DNA of 64,000 bases from Monomorium pharaonis (GCF_013373865.1 NC_050472.1:17940136-18004135); one strand, 5' to 3'; positions 12,320-23,715 are shown, counted from the stretch's first letter. The notes: generated by a model not told the origin, from the sequence alone. Made by a program: numbers and translations.

Positions 12320-14602
12320 TTTATTAATGAATAAAGTTTATTCATTAAATATGTGACTAAACTTAGTTAAGATACAAATTAAAAGGTAATTAAGTTTCAT
12401 TAAAAATGCAATATCTATAATAATTAAAATTGATTTAATTACTGATTTTATTATATAGTCACATAGGATCGGGTACTTTCAGTGTTTAAGGAAATAATAA
12501 TTTAGATTTATTAAATTTAGCTATTTATGATTCCGTAGATAATTGCAGTTAATAATTAATATATCGAACATTGATTGTGTGAAATTCCAAGCAATTAGGC
12601 AATTTATTCAATAAGCAATGAATATAAATTCATTTAATTAAATTGTAGATTGAATAACAATTTTGTGATACAGTGTGTAATTTCAGCTGATTGAATAATT
12701 AGTTGAATATTAATTAAATATAATTTATTTGGATTGAATATTAAAAATAGTAAAATGTGGTCATGTATGAAATTTCAGTTAATTAAATAATTAATTGAAT
12801 AGTGAAATATATGTATTTAATTATATAATCGTTTGGATATTGAGTAAGTAATTATGTATGCAGTTTCAATAAGTTGAATAATTAATTGAACTTTAATATA
12901 AGTTAATATAATTCCAGTCAATAAAATAATTAATTAATTATTAAATAAGTGATTACGTGCGGCGATAATGTATCTTGTTCACAAAATAGAAATTCAACCA
13001 GTCAGAGACATGAAATAAGATTTCGACACATATATATATTTTATTGAAATAAGTGTGAGTTAATTGTATTAAACTTACCAAATTATTTGTAGAACAGCTT
13101 GGGGCGTGAAAAGAATTAGAGCTGGGCCCCGAAATTCGTTATAATATGCCTTTATTATGTATGAGTACAGTCTTATGGTGTGTCGACAAAATGGCGGCCG
13201 TGCGCAATTTGGCGGTAAGTTCGTCGTAATATGTATTTTAAGATCTTTATTTCCTGATGGTCCCGCACGCAATGCTGTTCCGCCGCGGCGAGCGCTCTTA
13301 TATACTGTCAGTTTGTAGGCCGCGGGGTGCGGTCTGAGGTAGGGATTGCATCAGCCGCAGGTGTTACCTCAAAAGATGCCGCCGGCGACAGTCTGGCGGT
13401 TACATTCTCGGAATTTAGTCTGGGGGTGTCTTTGAGTTTTGCCGACCGTCGCCGCGTACTTCGTCTTTTAAGACTTATAAAATATTATTTTACGCGGTGA
13501 ATATTTCAGTGTTTCTCAACTATTACAGTGATGCTCACGCTGGGGATCCTTCCCTTTTAGTTTTTAGTACTTATAAAAATTTCGAACGCCTTCGAGAATG
13601 TTCTAGAAAGTTCTAGAACGTTCTAGAAGGTTCTAGAAGAATCGATGAGACTGTTATATATAATACTTTAAAATTTTATATCTCGACAACGATGAAGGGG
13701 TCAAGGGTCGGGGTTGGAACTTTAAAAGTATATAGGGGATGGACCCTAGGGGGTGGTAGGGGGGTGTAGTGTCGGTAAGGTAGGGACCTACCTTATCGGC
13801 CGAGACATCAAGGTCGGTATAGTAGAAAACTGTTTTACCGACGGTGGGTTAAGTGGTAAGTGAAATTATCGAGGGTAGCAAGTTGGTTAATTTATCTTTA
13901 CAACTTTATCGACAGCAGCAATTCGATGTAACACCTTTACAATTTTATCGACAGTAGAAATTGATGCAATACCTTTACATTTTATCGACAGTAGCGACTA
14001 ACAGTATATGATAAAATAGTTAATACAATAAAACTGTATCCCGAAAGATAATAATAGCAAATATTAAAAGGTATGATAACATAAGTAGTAATTATATGTC
14101 AAGCGATTAATAAAACTGAGTACAATTAAAGTAATAGCGTTAAATAATATTTAATATAATATGTAGTAAATGGATAATGTTAAATCAATGTACGGCCAAG
14201 ATACGAATAATATCAGAACAGCGTATATAATGTGCTAAGAATAATAGAACATAAAGCTGAATAATTAAATAAATGTATTTGAATAAATATTGCGTGAAGT
14301 TAAAAGAAATAACTGTATGATTATTATGATAGTTTTTACTAAATAATTGAATGATAAGTGCAGCAAATCAATAATGTTTAAAATAATTAATATAATAATG
14401 AACGATATTAAATTAGTATATAATTACACGTGTTGTGCAGCGTAAGTTAGCAAGTATAAAATCGAATATATTAATAAAAGAAAGAAATGATTCATAATAT
14501 ATTAAACAAATCGTTGTACGAATAAAGGAAGTTAAATTAATAATTAATAAAATAATGATTAACAGAATAAAAATAAAAAAAAATTTTACACGGGACGTGA
14601 CA
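12320..14602 (-). mobile_element. LTR family A, right arm of a 2.3-kb inverted repeat
   Basis: This is the reverse complement of 8,408-10,690 and ends CACGGGACGTGACA at 14,602. Promoter, poly(A) signal, donor-like site and heat-shock array are all conserved, and the GC-rich 13,080-13,460 block is essentially identical to its partner. The outer end lies exactly at the break in the reverse-transcriptase frame of the gypsy element on the right, so this LTR inserted into that older element. No matching target-site duplication is visible between the outer flanks of the two arms, as expected if the inverted pair arose by rearrangement. Confidence 0.7.
13591..13638. promoter_or_regulatory. Heat-shock-element array, ten half-sites (right arm)
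   Basis: This mirrors the array at 9,386-9,433. TTC lies at 13,591, 13,601, 13,611, 13,621 and 13,631, and GAA at 13,596, 13,606, 13,616, 13,626 and 13,636, with unbroken 5-bp phasing. The intervening bases differ little from the other arm. It lies about 290 bp upstream of the minus-strand TATA box. Confidence 0.8.
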
Positions 14603-16215
14603 TATGCTCAGGGTGGATTTTGATGTGATAGAACCCATCCCGTAAATCGAGAAGTGAAAAAACCCTTTTATTGCTCAGACGCGCCAAACAGTCTTCAATG
14701 AGCGGAAACGGATATTTCTGTTTTCGTACTCTATCATTAAGTTGGCGTAGATCTACGCAGGGACTCGTTTTTTTTTCGAACCGGAACGACTCTTGCACAA
14801 TAAAGGGAAATGCTATTCTTTATTATATCTCGCGTGAGGAGGTCGTCAATGATTTCGCGTATTTGTAGACGCTCACCCCACGCAAACTTACGCGGTGCAA
14901 ATGCATAAACCGATTCGTCCTTCAAGAACACCTTTACGTAATGATCATCTTGGACCGGGTCAACCTCCGCATCCTCTACTTCCTTAAACATGGCTATTAA
15001 CTGCTGTTTGTATTGATTACCGAAGTCCGTTTCCACATCCTCCAAGGAGAGAAATTGAGACATTTGCTACCGCCTTTATAATACTCGGCGATACTACTAG
15101 GATAAAAGCTTAAGCTTGTTCGGTTTTTTTACCTCTGGATCATACAATAATTTAATGTGGTGTTTGTTCAGAAAATCGCGTCCAATAATCACATCAGCTG
15201 CTATCGCGTCGGAAGTGAATATATGAAACCGAATTTTTGCGTGAAATTCTGGAATAGGCTCTACAACAATGTTCGCTAAAATAGTACCCGATATGGGAAT
15301 CGGTGTATCGTTTATGGCTTTATATGAACGATTGGCGGTCATTACTTCCGTATTCAAGTTGGCAAAGTAACTCTGAAAGACTGATGCTTTAAGAAGAGAA
15401 ATGGGGCTTCCCGTGTCCAAGAGACCAAATAAATTACAACAAATTCCGTTCATGCTTACGACCTTAACCGTAGAATCGCTAGTATCTATCGTTCTGTTGT
15501 CCACTGCGTTGACCAGGGCTACCGCAGAATCTGTCTCCGGCGGCTTCGCCTCTACTGCTGCCACTGATGACGATGTGCCCGTCGCAGCGGGTTGTGATCC
15601 TTGCTCCTTTCTCTTCAACTTGAAGCAGTTTGCCTTAACGTGCCCTTTAATTTTACAGTACACGCAGAAATCGTCCTTCCTTGGTTGCGGTTGACTCTGA
15701 CCGTCCGTAATAGTCGTGCCGGTTGCACCATTCTTAGCGGAAAACTTAGACTTTCAGAGTCTACGCCTTTGCATTAACTCCAGCTTTTCCATCGCGTAAT
15801 CTTGAAACGACTCTTTCATGTGGTTCCAACGGCGAGTTTCTACCTTCTTCATTACTGACTGGAAGGAAACCGCTCTCGTAAAACGTCTTGACAATGCGTT
15901 TTTGAACACAGGCCACGACACGTTTATTGCGCCCGTACTCAGGTCGAACCACTTTCGTGCTATTTTCGATAGCTTACTTGTAGCCGGAAGAAGAGTGACA
16001 TCTTCCGGCTGCGTGAATGCGTGACACGCATTCAACTTTCTCGATCCACAATAAGCTCGCTCCCACTATGCCGCCTCCTGGAGAGTCCGAGCCGGAAAAG
16101 GCGGGAAGCGCTGCGCTGCCATCTTGAATAACGTTCGTGCTGGCTGCAAACCCGTTGCTTTCGAGATGCAATAATATTGCATCAACACACCCAGCGCGCG
16201 AATTAGGCACAGAAG
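14586..16215 (-). pseudogene. Truncated gypsy-type retrotransposon (gag, protease, partial RT)
   Basis: Three parts lie in order on the minus strand. A gag-like region at about 16,215-15,750 is frameshifted. It is followed by a CCHC zinc knuckle (CVYCKIKGHVKANC, near 15,640). A retropepsin follows, with the active-site segment LLDTGSPISLL near 15,410 and the conserved VIIGRDFL near 15,175. Last is the start of a gypsy-type reverse transcriptase with VDLRQLN, KYPFPLIED and FSLLDLRDGFYHIKI (14,800-14,603). Frameshifts separate protease and RT. RT stops at 14,603, where LTR family A begins, so RNase H and integrase are missing. No LTR of its own was identified. It is inactive and older than the family-A insertion. 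Confidence 0.85.
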
Positions 16216-16754
16216 TAACACCATAGCGGCGTGCTTCCTCTCTAAGCTCTTTTAGCGAGAGAGATTCTAGATGCTGCCGATTTATTGCAACAACTTACAT
16301 GTGCTCGCGTAACGATAATGGCGTCCACCGCAAGGCGGGAACGCCACGCGACACTGCTGACGACCAAAGAATTCGCGTAACGATGAGCCGTATCCCACTT
16401 CTGATATAACTGTAAGATATTTCCTTGGACAAAGAAATAGCTGAGGGAGAATTTTGTATGTCAGGTTAGCTGTAAGGAGTAGCCGGAAGAAGGGGAGGCG
16501 TGTTAGCAGCGGAAAGTTGTAGGCTAGGAAGTCTCTTTCTTACGCTTTACGCACATACGTTCTCCCCATCACTCTCTCCTCATCAACTACTACTGCTTGC
16601 CGCCGGGTTCTCTCTCTTGGTGGCTGCACATACGTTCCTAAAACCGATCGTCTGAGGCCTTAGGTCGCTACCGCTAACGTCGCGCAGGCGCTCTCTAACT
16701 CGGAAGCTTAAGGCCGTATCCTCTCATTGGGGCTTACACAACCAAGAAGCAAGG
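16216..16754. other. Unassigned sequence 5' of the gypsy gag
   Basis: Moderately GC-rich sequence without a clear gene. It could contain the 5' leader or LTR of the minus-strand gypsy element, but I see no paired TG...CA boundary. Motifs such as ACATACGTTC occur at 16,554 and 16,628. The next gene candidate starts at 16,755 on the plus strand, so part of this block may be its promoter. Confidence 0.35.
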
Positions 16755-17395
16755 ATGTCTATTCGAATGCTTATGTGTCGCTGGAAGACCCGGTGTTGCG
16801 CTGAGGATTGCCGCCGTTGGAGAACTTGTTGCACGCTTTCAGATTATATCGCACTGTGTCTCGAGTGGGTCTCTACTTGTAATATCTTATCACTAATTCT
16901 TTTATTTTTGTTTCAGGTGCTGCCGCTGCTGTCCCTCCAGGTCGTCGTCAGGATTGGATCATCCCACAGGAACTTCGTCAGGTAAGTAGATTTATTAGTT
17001 AGGATATACCCGCGGTCCCGTGTTTTAATGAGATGCTTTTTCTTTCTCCCCAGGAGTCGCTGTCAGGAAGAGGATCGCACTTGTCACAGGGTAAGTGAAT
17101 ATGCCCTAATGCTTGGTTAACAATAACAAAGTTCTGTTTATTTTCAACTATCTTCTGAACACGGCTTAACACTTCTCGTACGCGTCGCTTTTTCACAATC
17201 GGGTAATCGTGTCTCCTGGGGGTCTATTACGGTTCTTGGGTGAGCTCACTCACTTTTCAAATTTCCATCTTACGTGACTTTATTCACCCAATTACAGATG
17301 TGTCGAGTGAAATTGCGAGATCACTAGGCACTTCCGGTCTAGTAATCTCACTTTTTCACGCCTGTCACTTACCGTGCTGCTGTCTGATACTGTGA
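16755..17395 (+). CDS. Candidate small four-exon gene, unknown product
   Basis: Exons 16,755-16,878, 16,917-16,981, 17,054-17,090 and 17,298-17,395 join in one frame of about 128 codons. The ATG is at 16,755 and the TGA ends at 17,395. Acceptors are good (TTTGTTTCAG, TTCTCCCCAG, CCAATTACAG) and two donors are near perfect (GTAAGTAG, GTAAGTGA). The first donor (GTAATATC) and the 38-bp first intron are weak points. A poly(A) signal follows at 17,444. The product is Cys- and Arg-rich at the N-terminus, has an RRQDWIIPQELRQ segment in the middle and ends in a hydrophobic Cys-rich tail. I do not recognise it. It could be a real short gene, or a spliced non-coding RNA whose frame is open by chance. 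The first exon is the least certain. Confidence 0.4.
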
Positions 17396-17443
17396 TAAAA
17401 GAGGTTAAAATGAAGATTGTATATATAATATAGAAAAAATTGT

Positions 17444-17449
17444 AATAAA
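17444..17449 (+). terminator. Poly(A) signal AATAAA
   Basis: AATAAA lies 49 bp after the stop codon of the candidate gene ending at 17,395 and is followed by a T-rich stretch, as expected for a cleavage and polyadenylation region. Confidence 0.5.
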
Positions 17450-18424
17450 AGTTCTTTTTTTAGAAAACGCCAAATATATTTTATTGACATATAATATATT
17501 TTATCGACGTATAATATATTTTATCGACGATGAACGTAACGGATAAACAAAAAAAATAATATTAAACTATATGAGAGATAACCCGGATTTTGCGAGGGGT
17601 CGTTTGCCTTATAATAGCGCAAATAAAAAAATATTAGTAAGAATATAACATACATATATTGTTATAAAATATAGAATTGTTTTATTTATTAGTATTAAAT
17701 TATAAAGTTACAGTATAACAATTACATTTTATCATGCATTTCTATCTGGGTAGTTTCAATGTAGATTTTGTAATCGTAATAATTATTTATCTTACAAAAT
17801 AATTAAAATGATAATTTGATATTTTTTATCTAATTTGTAAATGATTTTTCATTGCGCAGGATAACATGTGGTCGAAAATCACAAATTTTTTAAATTCAAT
17901 TGGAAGTGGTCCACAAAAACAATCAAAGGGGTAGCAAAAGGTATACTAAAAACATAATTTTATGTTAAGTAAATGTATATAACAAATGCAAAAAAGAATT
18001 TTTTAATAACTATATATGATTACATTATTAAAATATATAATTTAATATTCAAAGTAAAAATAATATTTATAAAATAAATGAATATACGTATTGTTATAAT
18101 ACAGACTTGGAGAGATTGGAGAACTAATGTATTGAAAAAATGTACAAAATAAAAGTTATGCTGCCGGTACAGGCGGAGGACCTCCAAAAATAATTCCCTT
18201 AACTTAAATTGAGGAAGAGTTATTAGAGATATTAAGGGGATGCTAAAGTTGTCCTGTTTTACCGACAATTTAATTTCTCACTAATCTTTTAATTGCGTTT
18301 ACAAAATGAAAAATCCTTCTCCAGAATTAAAGTATAAACGATAACAATTCTGTATCATAACGATTTTGTAGGAAAAACGACAAAAAATTATAAAATTGTC
18401 GGCTTCTGGCACCGACTCATAACA
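17450..18424. other. AT-rich region, no clear gene
   Basis: Contains three tandem copies of a unit of about 20 bp built on TATAATATATTTTAT at 17,465-17,530. An exon-like segment at 17,860-17,932 has an acceptor (TTGCGCAG) and ends in a TAG after 24 codons. It does not match the phase of any upstream exon I recognise, so I do not call it. The rest is low-complexity. Confidence 0.4.
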
Positions 18425-18710
18425 AAATGTGCCTGATATAAAAATTTTAAACCTTGTACGCATAAATCAAGCCTGCAGGCAAGAAAAGTGAACATTTAAG
18501 AACAATATTACGCTTTCAGATTGCGCGTAGGTGTTCTAATAAAAAAGATTACTGTGTAACAAAATTTCATGTCTGAAAATTTCGTGTGCCTGCCTGAAAT
18601 GCATATATATAGTATATATATTGGTTGACGGATGTTCAGATAAATGTCGCTACTTTAGTTCAGCACTTTCTCGCTTCTTTTTACCATCGAACTCTACGTT
18701 CGCACACCAC
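18425..18710 (+). repeat. Interspersed repeat, first of two direct copies
   Basis: It shares most of its length with 20,633-20,870: a TTGTACGCAT start, then GAACAATATTACGCTTTC, then a run containing AAAAAAGATTACTGTGTAAC, and a TTCTTTTTACCATC end. Each copy is followed by a CA- or CT-rich simple repeat, which suggests the repeat ends in a microsatellite tail. The two copies flank the palindromic element at 19,581-20,641. Confidence 0.6.
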
Positions 18711-18890
18711 ACACACACACACACACACGCACGCACGCACGCACGCATGCACACACGCACACACACACTACACACACACACTACACACACACTACACACA
18801 CACACACACCACACACACGCGCGCGCGCACATGCACGCACCCACGCACACACACGCGCGCGCGCGCGCACATGCACGCACACTCACATAT
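18706..18890. repeat. (CA)n / (CACG)n microsatellite
   Basis: About 185 bp of nearly pure alternating CA, with CACG, CGCG and CACT interruptions. The several open frames across it encode only HTHT, ARTH or VCVCV repeats and are artefacts. Confidence 0.95.
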
Positions 18891-18975
18891 ACGTACATAC
18901 ACATACAAAGCAGGCAGATATGCACCAGCAAAAATTGCGTTCATAAAGGTAAAATGAGACAGAGAGAGAAAGTGA

Positions 18976-19033
18976 TCTAAGATCACAAAAATATTTATCA
19001 AAACATTTTATAAATACTTTTGTGATCTTAGAT
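18976..19033. repeat. Short hairpin
   Basis: CTAAGATCACAAAAATATTTAT pairs with an inverted copy ending TTTTGTGATCTTAG. This is a small palindrome, probably a MITE remnant, in AT-rich DNA. Confidence 0.6.
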
Positions 19034-19264
19034 TTGACAGATAAAAAGGATTTATCATAAATATTATTAAAATATTTATAAAATATTTATTATTTTTTAA
19101 AAAATATTACTACAAATCTTTTTTTTATTTATTATAAATATTGAATAAAATATTTAGTCTATATTTTAAAATAATATGATAAATAAAGATTTTTATTTAT
19201 TTATCATATTCTTTATTTTACATTTATTTTTTTATACGTAAGTCAAAACTTTCAATTTCATTTA

Positions 19265-19575
19265 TTCATTCTTGCAAATTTTTGGACTTGATCGTAATTG
19301 TGCTTTAGTTAAAAAAAAATTATTTTGTACAAAAAAATTTAAAACAATTAATAAATCTCGTCTTACGTTAATAAAAAGTTTTTATAGATTGTATTTAAAA
19401 AAAAGGAGGAAAAACAACAAAGAGGAATTGAACCCGGCTCGGCAGATCGGTAGGCACTCACCCGTTGCCCGTTGCCAAACAGCCTTCTTGGAATCAATGT
19501 TACAGACGCGGTATATAAGCCGCTAGAACTTTCTGAAAATTTCTGACATGGACTCGTCACAAAATGTGCTTTATG
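19265..19575. repeat. Half copy of a palindromic element with a tRNA-like core
   Basis: It matches 23,500-23,710 in the same orientation. Shared parts are the lead (AATTTTTTGG), an ACCCGRMTCGGCASAT box, a GTAGGYACTCRC box, CCCGTYGC and AGCCTTCTTGGAATCAATGT, ending in a GCGGTATATAA segment. The box reads GGTTCAATT on the other strand, which resembles a tRNA B box. At 23 kb both halves of the palindrome are present, and here only one is. Confidence 0.5.
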
Positions 19576-19580
19576 TTAAA

Positions 19581-20641
19581 AAGTTTGGATAAACTTCCGA
19601 AAAGCCCATACCACCGATTTTTTTAATACTCTATATTCTTACGTATTTCGACGTGCTGATTACGAATATGATAGTGAAAATTGGCGCAAATTGGATTTTC
19701 ATGGCGAAAACCTTGAAAAAACCATAAAAATCATGGTTTTTTCTATTTATTTCCTTAAATAATGAGAATTTTGAAAAATACTTTAGATAAAAGTTATAGA
19801 TCTCATCGAAATACACATTTTATGTTCTATTGATTTTTGCCGTAAAAACAATAGTTTTTGAGAAAAACTAGCAGCGCCCCGAGGCAGGGGGAGAGTGTGA
19901 GTGGACCTCGCTATGCGTGGAAAAGAGAAAGAGGTCGACTACTCCCAGTTTATTTTTATACTCTCACTCGCAGGTGGCAGAATTTACTAGGTGGAAGTAG
20001 TCGGCCCCCCCCTCCGCGGGGGCTACGCCCCCGCTCCGGGTAGGGGCCTCAGATGGCTGAAAGTAGGAGTTAACCGGAGTAGGGAGCTCCGCGTGGAAAG
20101 TCACAAACCATTACTGTATGCGGACCCCGTCCCCTCCCCACTATCAAGACCATTTTGGTGCTAGTGATGGTCAAAAACTTATACCACACCTAAAAAAAAT
20201 GGGTGGATCATGCTTCGCATGGAAAATTCCAATGGTACAGAAAACACATGAGCAAAGCTCACTTCCTTCCAGTATTAACTAATAAAATTAACTAATAAAA
20301 CTCGAATTGTGTTACATGAGTTATATAAAGTTTTGAACATTTAACGTCGTTTTTCTCAAAAACTATTGTTTTTACAGCGAAAATTAATACAACATAAAAT
20401 GTGTATTTCGATGAGATCTATAACTTTTATCTGAAGTATTTTTCAAAATTTTCATTATTTACGGAGATAAATGGAAAAAACCATAATTTTTATGGTTTTT
20501 TCAAGGTTTTCGCCATGAAAATCAAATTTGCGCCAATTTTCACTATTATATTCGTAATCAGCACGTCGAAATACGTAAGAATCCAAAGTATAAAAAAAAT
20601 CGGAGGTATGGGCTTTTCGGAAGTACACCCAAAAGTTTAAA
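19581..20641. mobile_element. Foldback element with 280-bp inverted arms
   Basis: Arms of roughly 280 bp (19,581-19,865 and 20,345-20,641) are inverted copies of each other. They share ACTTCCGAAAAGCCCAT at the outer ends and AACAATAGTTTTTGAGAAAAAC at the inner ends. The same open frame (MYFDEIYNFYLKYFSKFSLF) is therefore readable on opposite strands in each arm, and I regard it as an artefact. The 480-bp centre is GC-richer, with a purine-rich start and a GGGGGCTACGCCCCCGC hairpin near 20,018. No transposase is encoded, so the element is non-autonomous. Confidence 0.75.
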
Positions 20642-20870
20642 CTTTGTACGCATTAATGAAGCCTGGGTACAGGTAAACATTTGGGAACAATATTACGCTT
20701 TCGGATTGAGCGTAGGCGTTCTAATAAAAAAGATTACTGTGTAACAAAATTTTGTGAGCCTGTATGAAACACGTAATGGTAGATTAGTTTACGATTCAGA
20801 TAGACATCGCTAATTTAGTTGAGCACTTTCTTGCTTCTTTTTACCATCAAACCTTACGCGCACACACGCG
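20633..20870 (+). repeat. Interspersed repeat, second direct copy
   Basis: Direct copy of 18,425-18,710. It is followed by a CT- and CGCG-rich simple tail (20,870-20,925). Its position directly at the right end of the foldback element suggests the foldback inserted next to, or inside, an ancestral copy. Confidence 0.55.
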
Positions 20871-21091
20871 CTCTCTTTCTCTCTCTTTCTTCTTTACACA
20901 CACATGCGCGCGCGCGTAAAAATTCTTGACATTGGGAATTTCAGTCCTATTTAAAAAATCTTTTTTTAATAGAACCTGACAAAATCTATATTTATATACT
21001 TCGGAAAAATGCTCGATTCAAATAAATATTTCTTTGAATAGTATTAATAACATATTTTAGAGAAAATCAATAATATTTATTTCTAACAAGT

Positions 21092-21964
21092 TGTAACGAC
21101 CGTTTTTCGCGCGGACTTTTAGCTCGTCGGGAAAAGGGCTAGGGCGAAAAAGGGCTCAGAGATAGCAAAACGTGGCGGTTGTTGATCGGTACAATTTTAT
21201 TACTTATTCTCTATTATATACAGTTCGCGAATATGTACAGCGGATGAAGAATCTTACAAATTCTGGTTGCGTTATATACAGCGGTATTTACAATGATCAG
21301 TGACAGGGCGCGTGATCGCCAGCCGATCAGCTGTTTGGCCCGTTGAGACGACTCCGGTGCGCGGTGCGGGGGGCGGTACGCGCCTCGCGCTCGGTGCTCC
21401 AAGTTCGATGGTCGGCGGGTGTGCGGTGCGGGGACGTTACGTTTGGTCTCAAATGTTTGGTGACCGGCGGGCGCGCGGTGAAGACGCGTATGTCTCGCGT
21501 TTTCGATGTTTCCCCGAATTGCCTCGTCAATCCCGTGAAGCGTGGTGAGTCTTCATGGAACGGCGTCGGCCCCGAGAACGCTCGGAGGGAGACGGAGAAC
21601 ACTCCGTGTCGGTTACCGGGCCGTGAGGATGTCATCGGTGAGGATTTTAGCTAGCTGCCGAGAGCTTTCAGGCTTCTCGTCGGAACGAGTCGGACGGGAT
21701 AACGAGAAGTGAAGTCTACGGCTGCCGGGCGGCCTTATATATGGTCCCCGGCAGCCGTTCGGGAATTTTCGGCGATCCTCGGCCTCCTCTCGGTGACGCA
21801 GATCGGAATGCTGGCTCGAGAGGAGGGAGGCTGTATGCCCCCCCCCCCCGAGATGCGCGTCATCTCGGTGGTGTGGAGTTCTTATCATGCCCGATATTCG
21901 GCTCGGCGGATGGTCGGCCGGGCCGCGCGGTCGTTATCAGCCGCTAGTAACGTGGTTCGTTACA
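21092..21964 (-). mobile_element. Solo LTR, 873 bp, TSD AAGT
   Basis: It starts TGTAACGA and ends TCGTTACA, giving a TG...CA border with an 8-bp terminal inverted repeat. The flanks are AAGT (21,088-21,091) and AAGT (21,965-21,968), a perfect 4-bp target duplication. It is GC-rich against AT-rich surroundings. On the minus strand a TATATAAGG box near 21,740 lies upstream of an AATAAAA signal near 21,200, so transcription runs leftward. There is no internal region, so this is the product of LTR-LTR recombination. The overlapping open frames are frames of GC-rich non-coding DNA. Confidence 0.85.
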
Positions 21965-22009
21965 AAGTAATATTTTCTAAATTATAAAAGCATCAATTGC
22001 AATCTAGCA

Positions 22010-22083
22010 GCCATAGCTGAGAGGGTAAGGCAGCAGGCTGATAACGCAAGTATCGTGCGTCGTTGCGAATTTGAATCTATATT
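22010..22083 (+). tRNA. Degenerate tRNA-Ser-like sequence
   Basis: The 5' half, GCAGCCATAGCTGAGAGGG, fits the acceptor, D-arm and A box of a tRNA-Ser. A loop containing CTGATAA sits where the anticodon belongs (TGA or GAT). A longer-than-usual variable region follows, then a B-box-like GCGAATTTGAATC and a T-rich Pol III terminator. The 3' acceptor strand does not pair with the 5' end, so this is a pseudogene or the head of a tRNA-derived SINE, not a working tRNA. Confidence 0.4.
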
Positions 22084-23039
22084 TTTTCCTTTTTTTTGCA
22101 TGTATATAATTACTTTTGCATATAACTATACAACACAATAAAAAATCGTTTTTTGTGTTATTTTTTAAATTTGCCATATAACTTTTATACATATATTGAA
22201 AATGTAGCAAAATGTTTTCAATTATAATCAAAGCAAGGCAAATAAAATCAATTTTAAATAATTTTTTAATTATACAATTTTTATACAATTTTTAAGTTTA
22301 TATGTGTATATAAAAATAAATATACACAATTATATACTATAAGTACAGAAAATCTTCTTGATAATTATACATGTGTAAGAAAGAATTCAGGTAAATGTAA
22401 AATTGTTATATTGTTTTGTATTATTACAATAACCAATATTTTTTTGAATTATTACAATAACCAATATTTTTTCTAATACAAAAAAAGAGTTCAAACCGCT
22501 CGAGCTATAACACGGTCTGAATCAAGCAACGGCGCGGTGCGGCAAAATGCAGGATGCGTAGCAACAACGTGCATTGCTTTCATCCCTCCCTTCCGCTGGC
22601 TGCCGTCGCTTCGTTCTTGAGCCGTATTTCCTTGGCGTGCTCTCATTTCAGGGCCGCCGCTAGTGTTATAATCCGAATCATATCTGAGAATATTGGCAAG
22701 CATATAAAATAAAATAAAGAAATTATAAAGTATTTTGAAAAAATTTTATAAAATTACTAAAAATTTATAACGAAAACGCTCCCTGATGGGCTGCCCACGT
22801 GCAGTGCACGTTTTGCATACCCACTTACGGCGTCCCTGTCTCACTCGTATAATTTGAAAAATTAATCTCTCGGTTATTGCAATAATGAAAAACAGTCCTA
22901 TACATGTATCCTATACATGACATCCTATACATGTATAATTATCCATGTCCTATACATGACATCCTATACATGTATAATTATCTAAAAGATTTATTGCATT
23001 TATATACACTATATATCATTTTTATACCTATATAAATTT
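22084..23039. other. AT-rich region with short tandem repeats
   Basis: No gene is visible. A direct repeat of ATTACAATAACCAATATTTTT occurs twice near 22,423-22,471. At 22,895-22,985 there are about seven copies of CCTATACATG in two alternating arrangements. A GC-richer island at 22,495-22,700 contains a tRNA-B-box-like GGTTTGAACTC on the minus strand but no stable frame. Confidence 0.45.
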
Positions 23040-23715
23040 TTATTTTTCAAATTGATAAGCACATTTTGTTACGAGTTCATTGAAATTTATAGATAATTCA
23101 GACGTTTTATATGTCGCGTCTGTAAAAATGAATTCAAGAATGCTCTTTAGCGACGGGCAACAGGCGAGTGCCTGCCGATCAGAGTTCAATTCCCGCCGTC
23201 AGTTTTCTCTTCTTTATTTAAATACAATGTACAAAATTTTTTTCATAACATAAAACAAGTTTTATTAATTATTTTAAATTTCTCTGTACAAAATAATTAT
23301 TTTTATATATCAATAAAGCACAATTAATATTTATTTTGCGACAATTTTTGATACGTATTGTATCTGAAAAGGGGAAAAATATAACGCTATTTCAATGCCA
23401 ATTTTATTCATTATATTTTATATAATGTTATAATTCAAAATTAATGAGAAATAAAAAATTTAATGTAAAAACTTTCAATTTAATTTATTTATTATTCCAA
23501 ATTTTTTGGCCTGACTGTACGAACAGTTAGTCCCTTCCATACTTGTTAATAAAAAATTTTTGTACATTGTATTAAAAAAGAATACGGCTATAATTAAACC
23601 CGAATCGGCACATTGGTAGGTACTCGCTCATTGCCCGTCGCTAAAGAGCCTTCTTGGAATCAATGTTACAGATGCGGTATATCAACCACCAGAACTTTAA
23701 AAAAATTTCTATTTG
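23040..23715. mobile_element. Palindromic element with tRNA-like inverted cores
   Basis: Two halves are in inverted orientation. The left, around 23,085-23,215, carries CTCTTTAGCGACGGGCAAC, GAGTGCCTGCCGATC and AGTTCAATTCCC. The right, around 23,580-23,690, carries the complements. The AGTTCAATTCC box resembles a tRNA B box. The centre is AT-rich. A half copy lies at 19,265-19,575. This looks like a foldback or MITE that captured, or derives from, a tRNA-like sequence. Confidence 0.55.

Noticed and set aside
17860..17932. Possible last exon of the gene at 6,495-8,019
   Set aside because: It has an acceptor and a short frame, but the frame required by the phase-2 donor at 8,020 meets a stop almost at once.
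18621..19001. Open frames of His/Thr/Ala/Val/Cys repeats
   Set aside because: Translation of the CA microsatellite in several phases.
22010..22083. Functional tRNA gene
   Set aside because: A- and B-box-like sequences are present, but the acceptor stem does not pair, so only a tRNA-like remnant is called.
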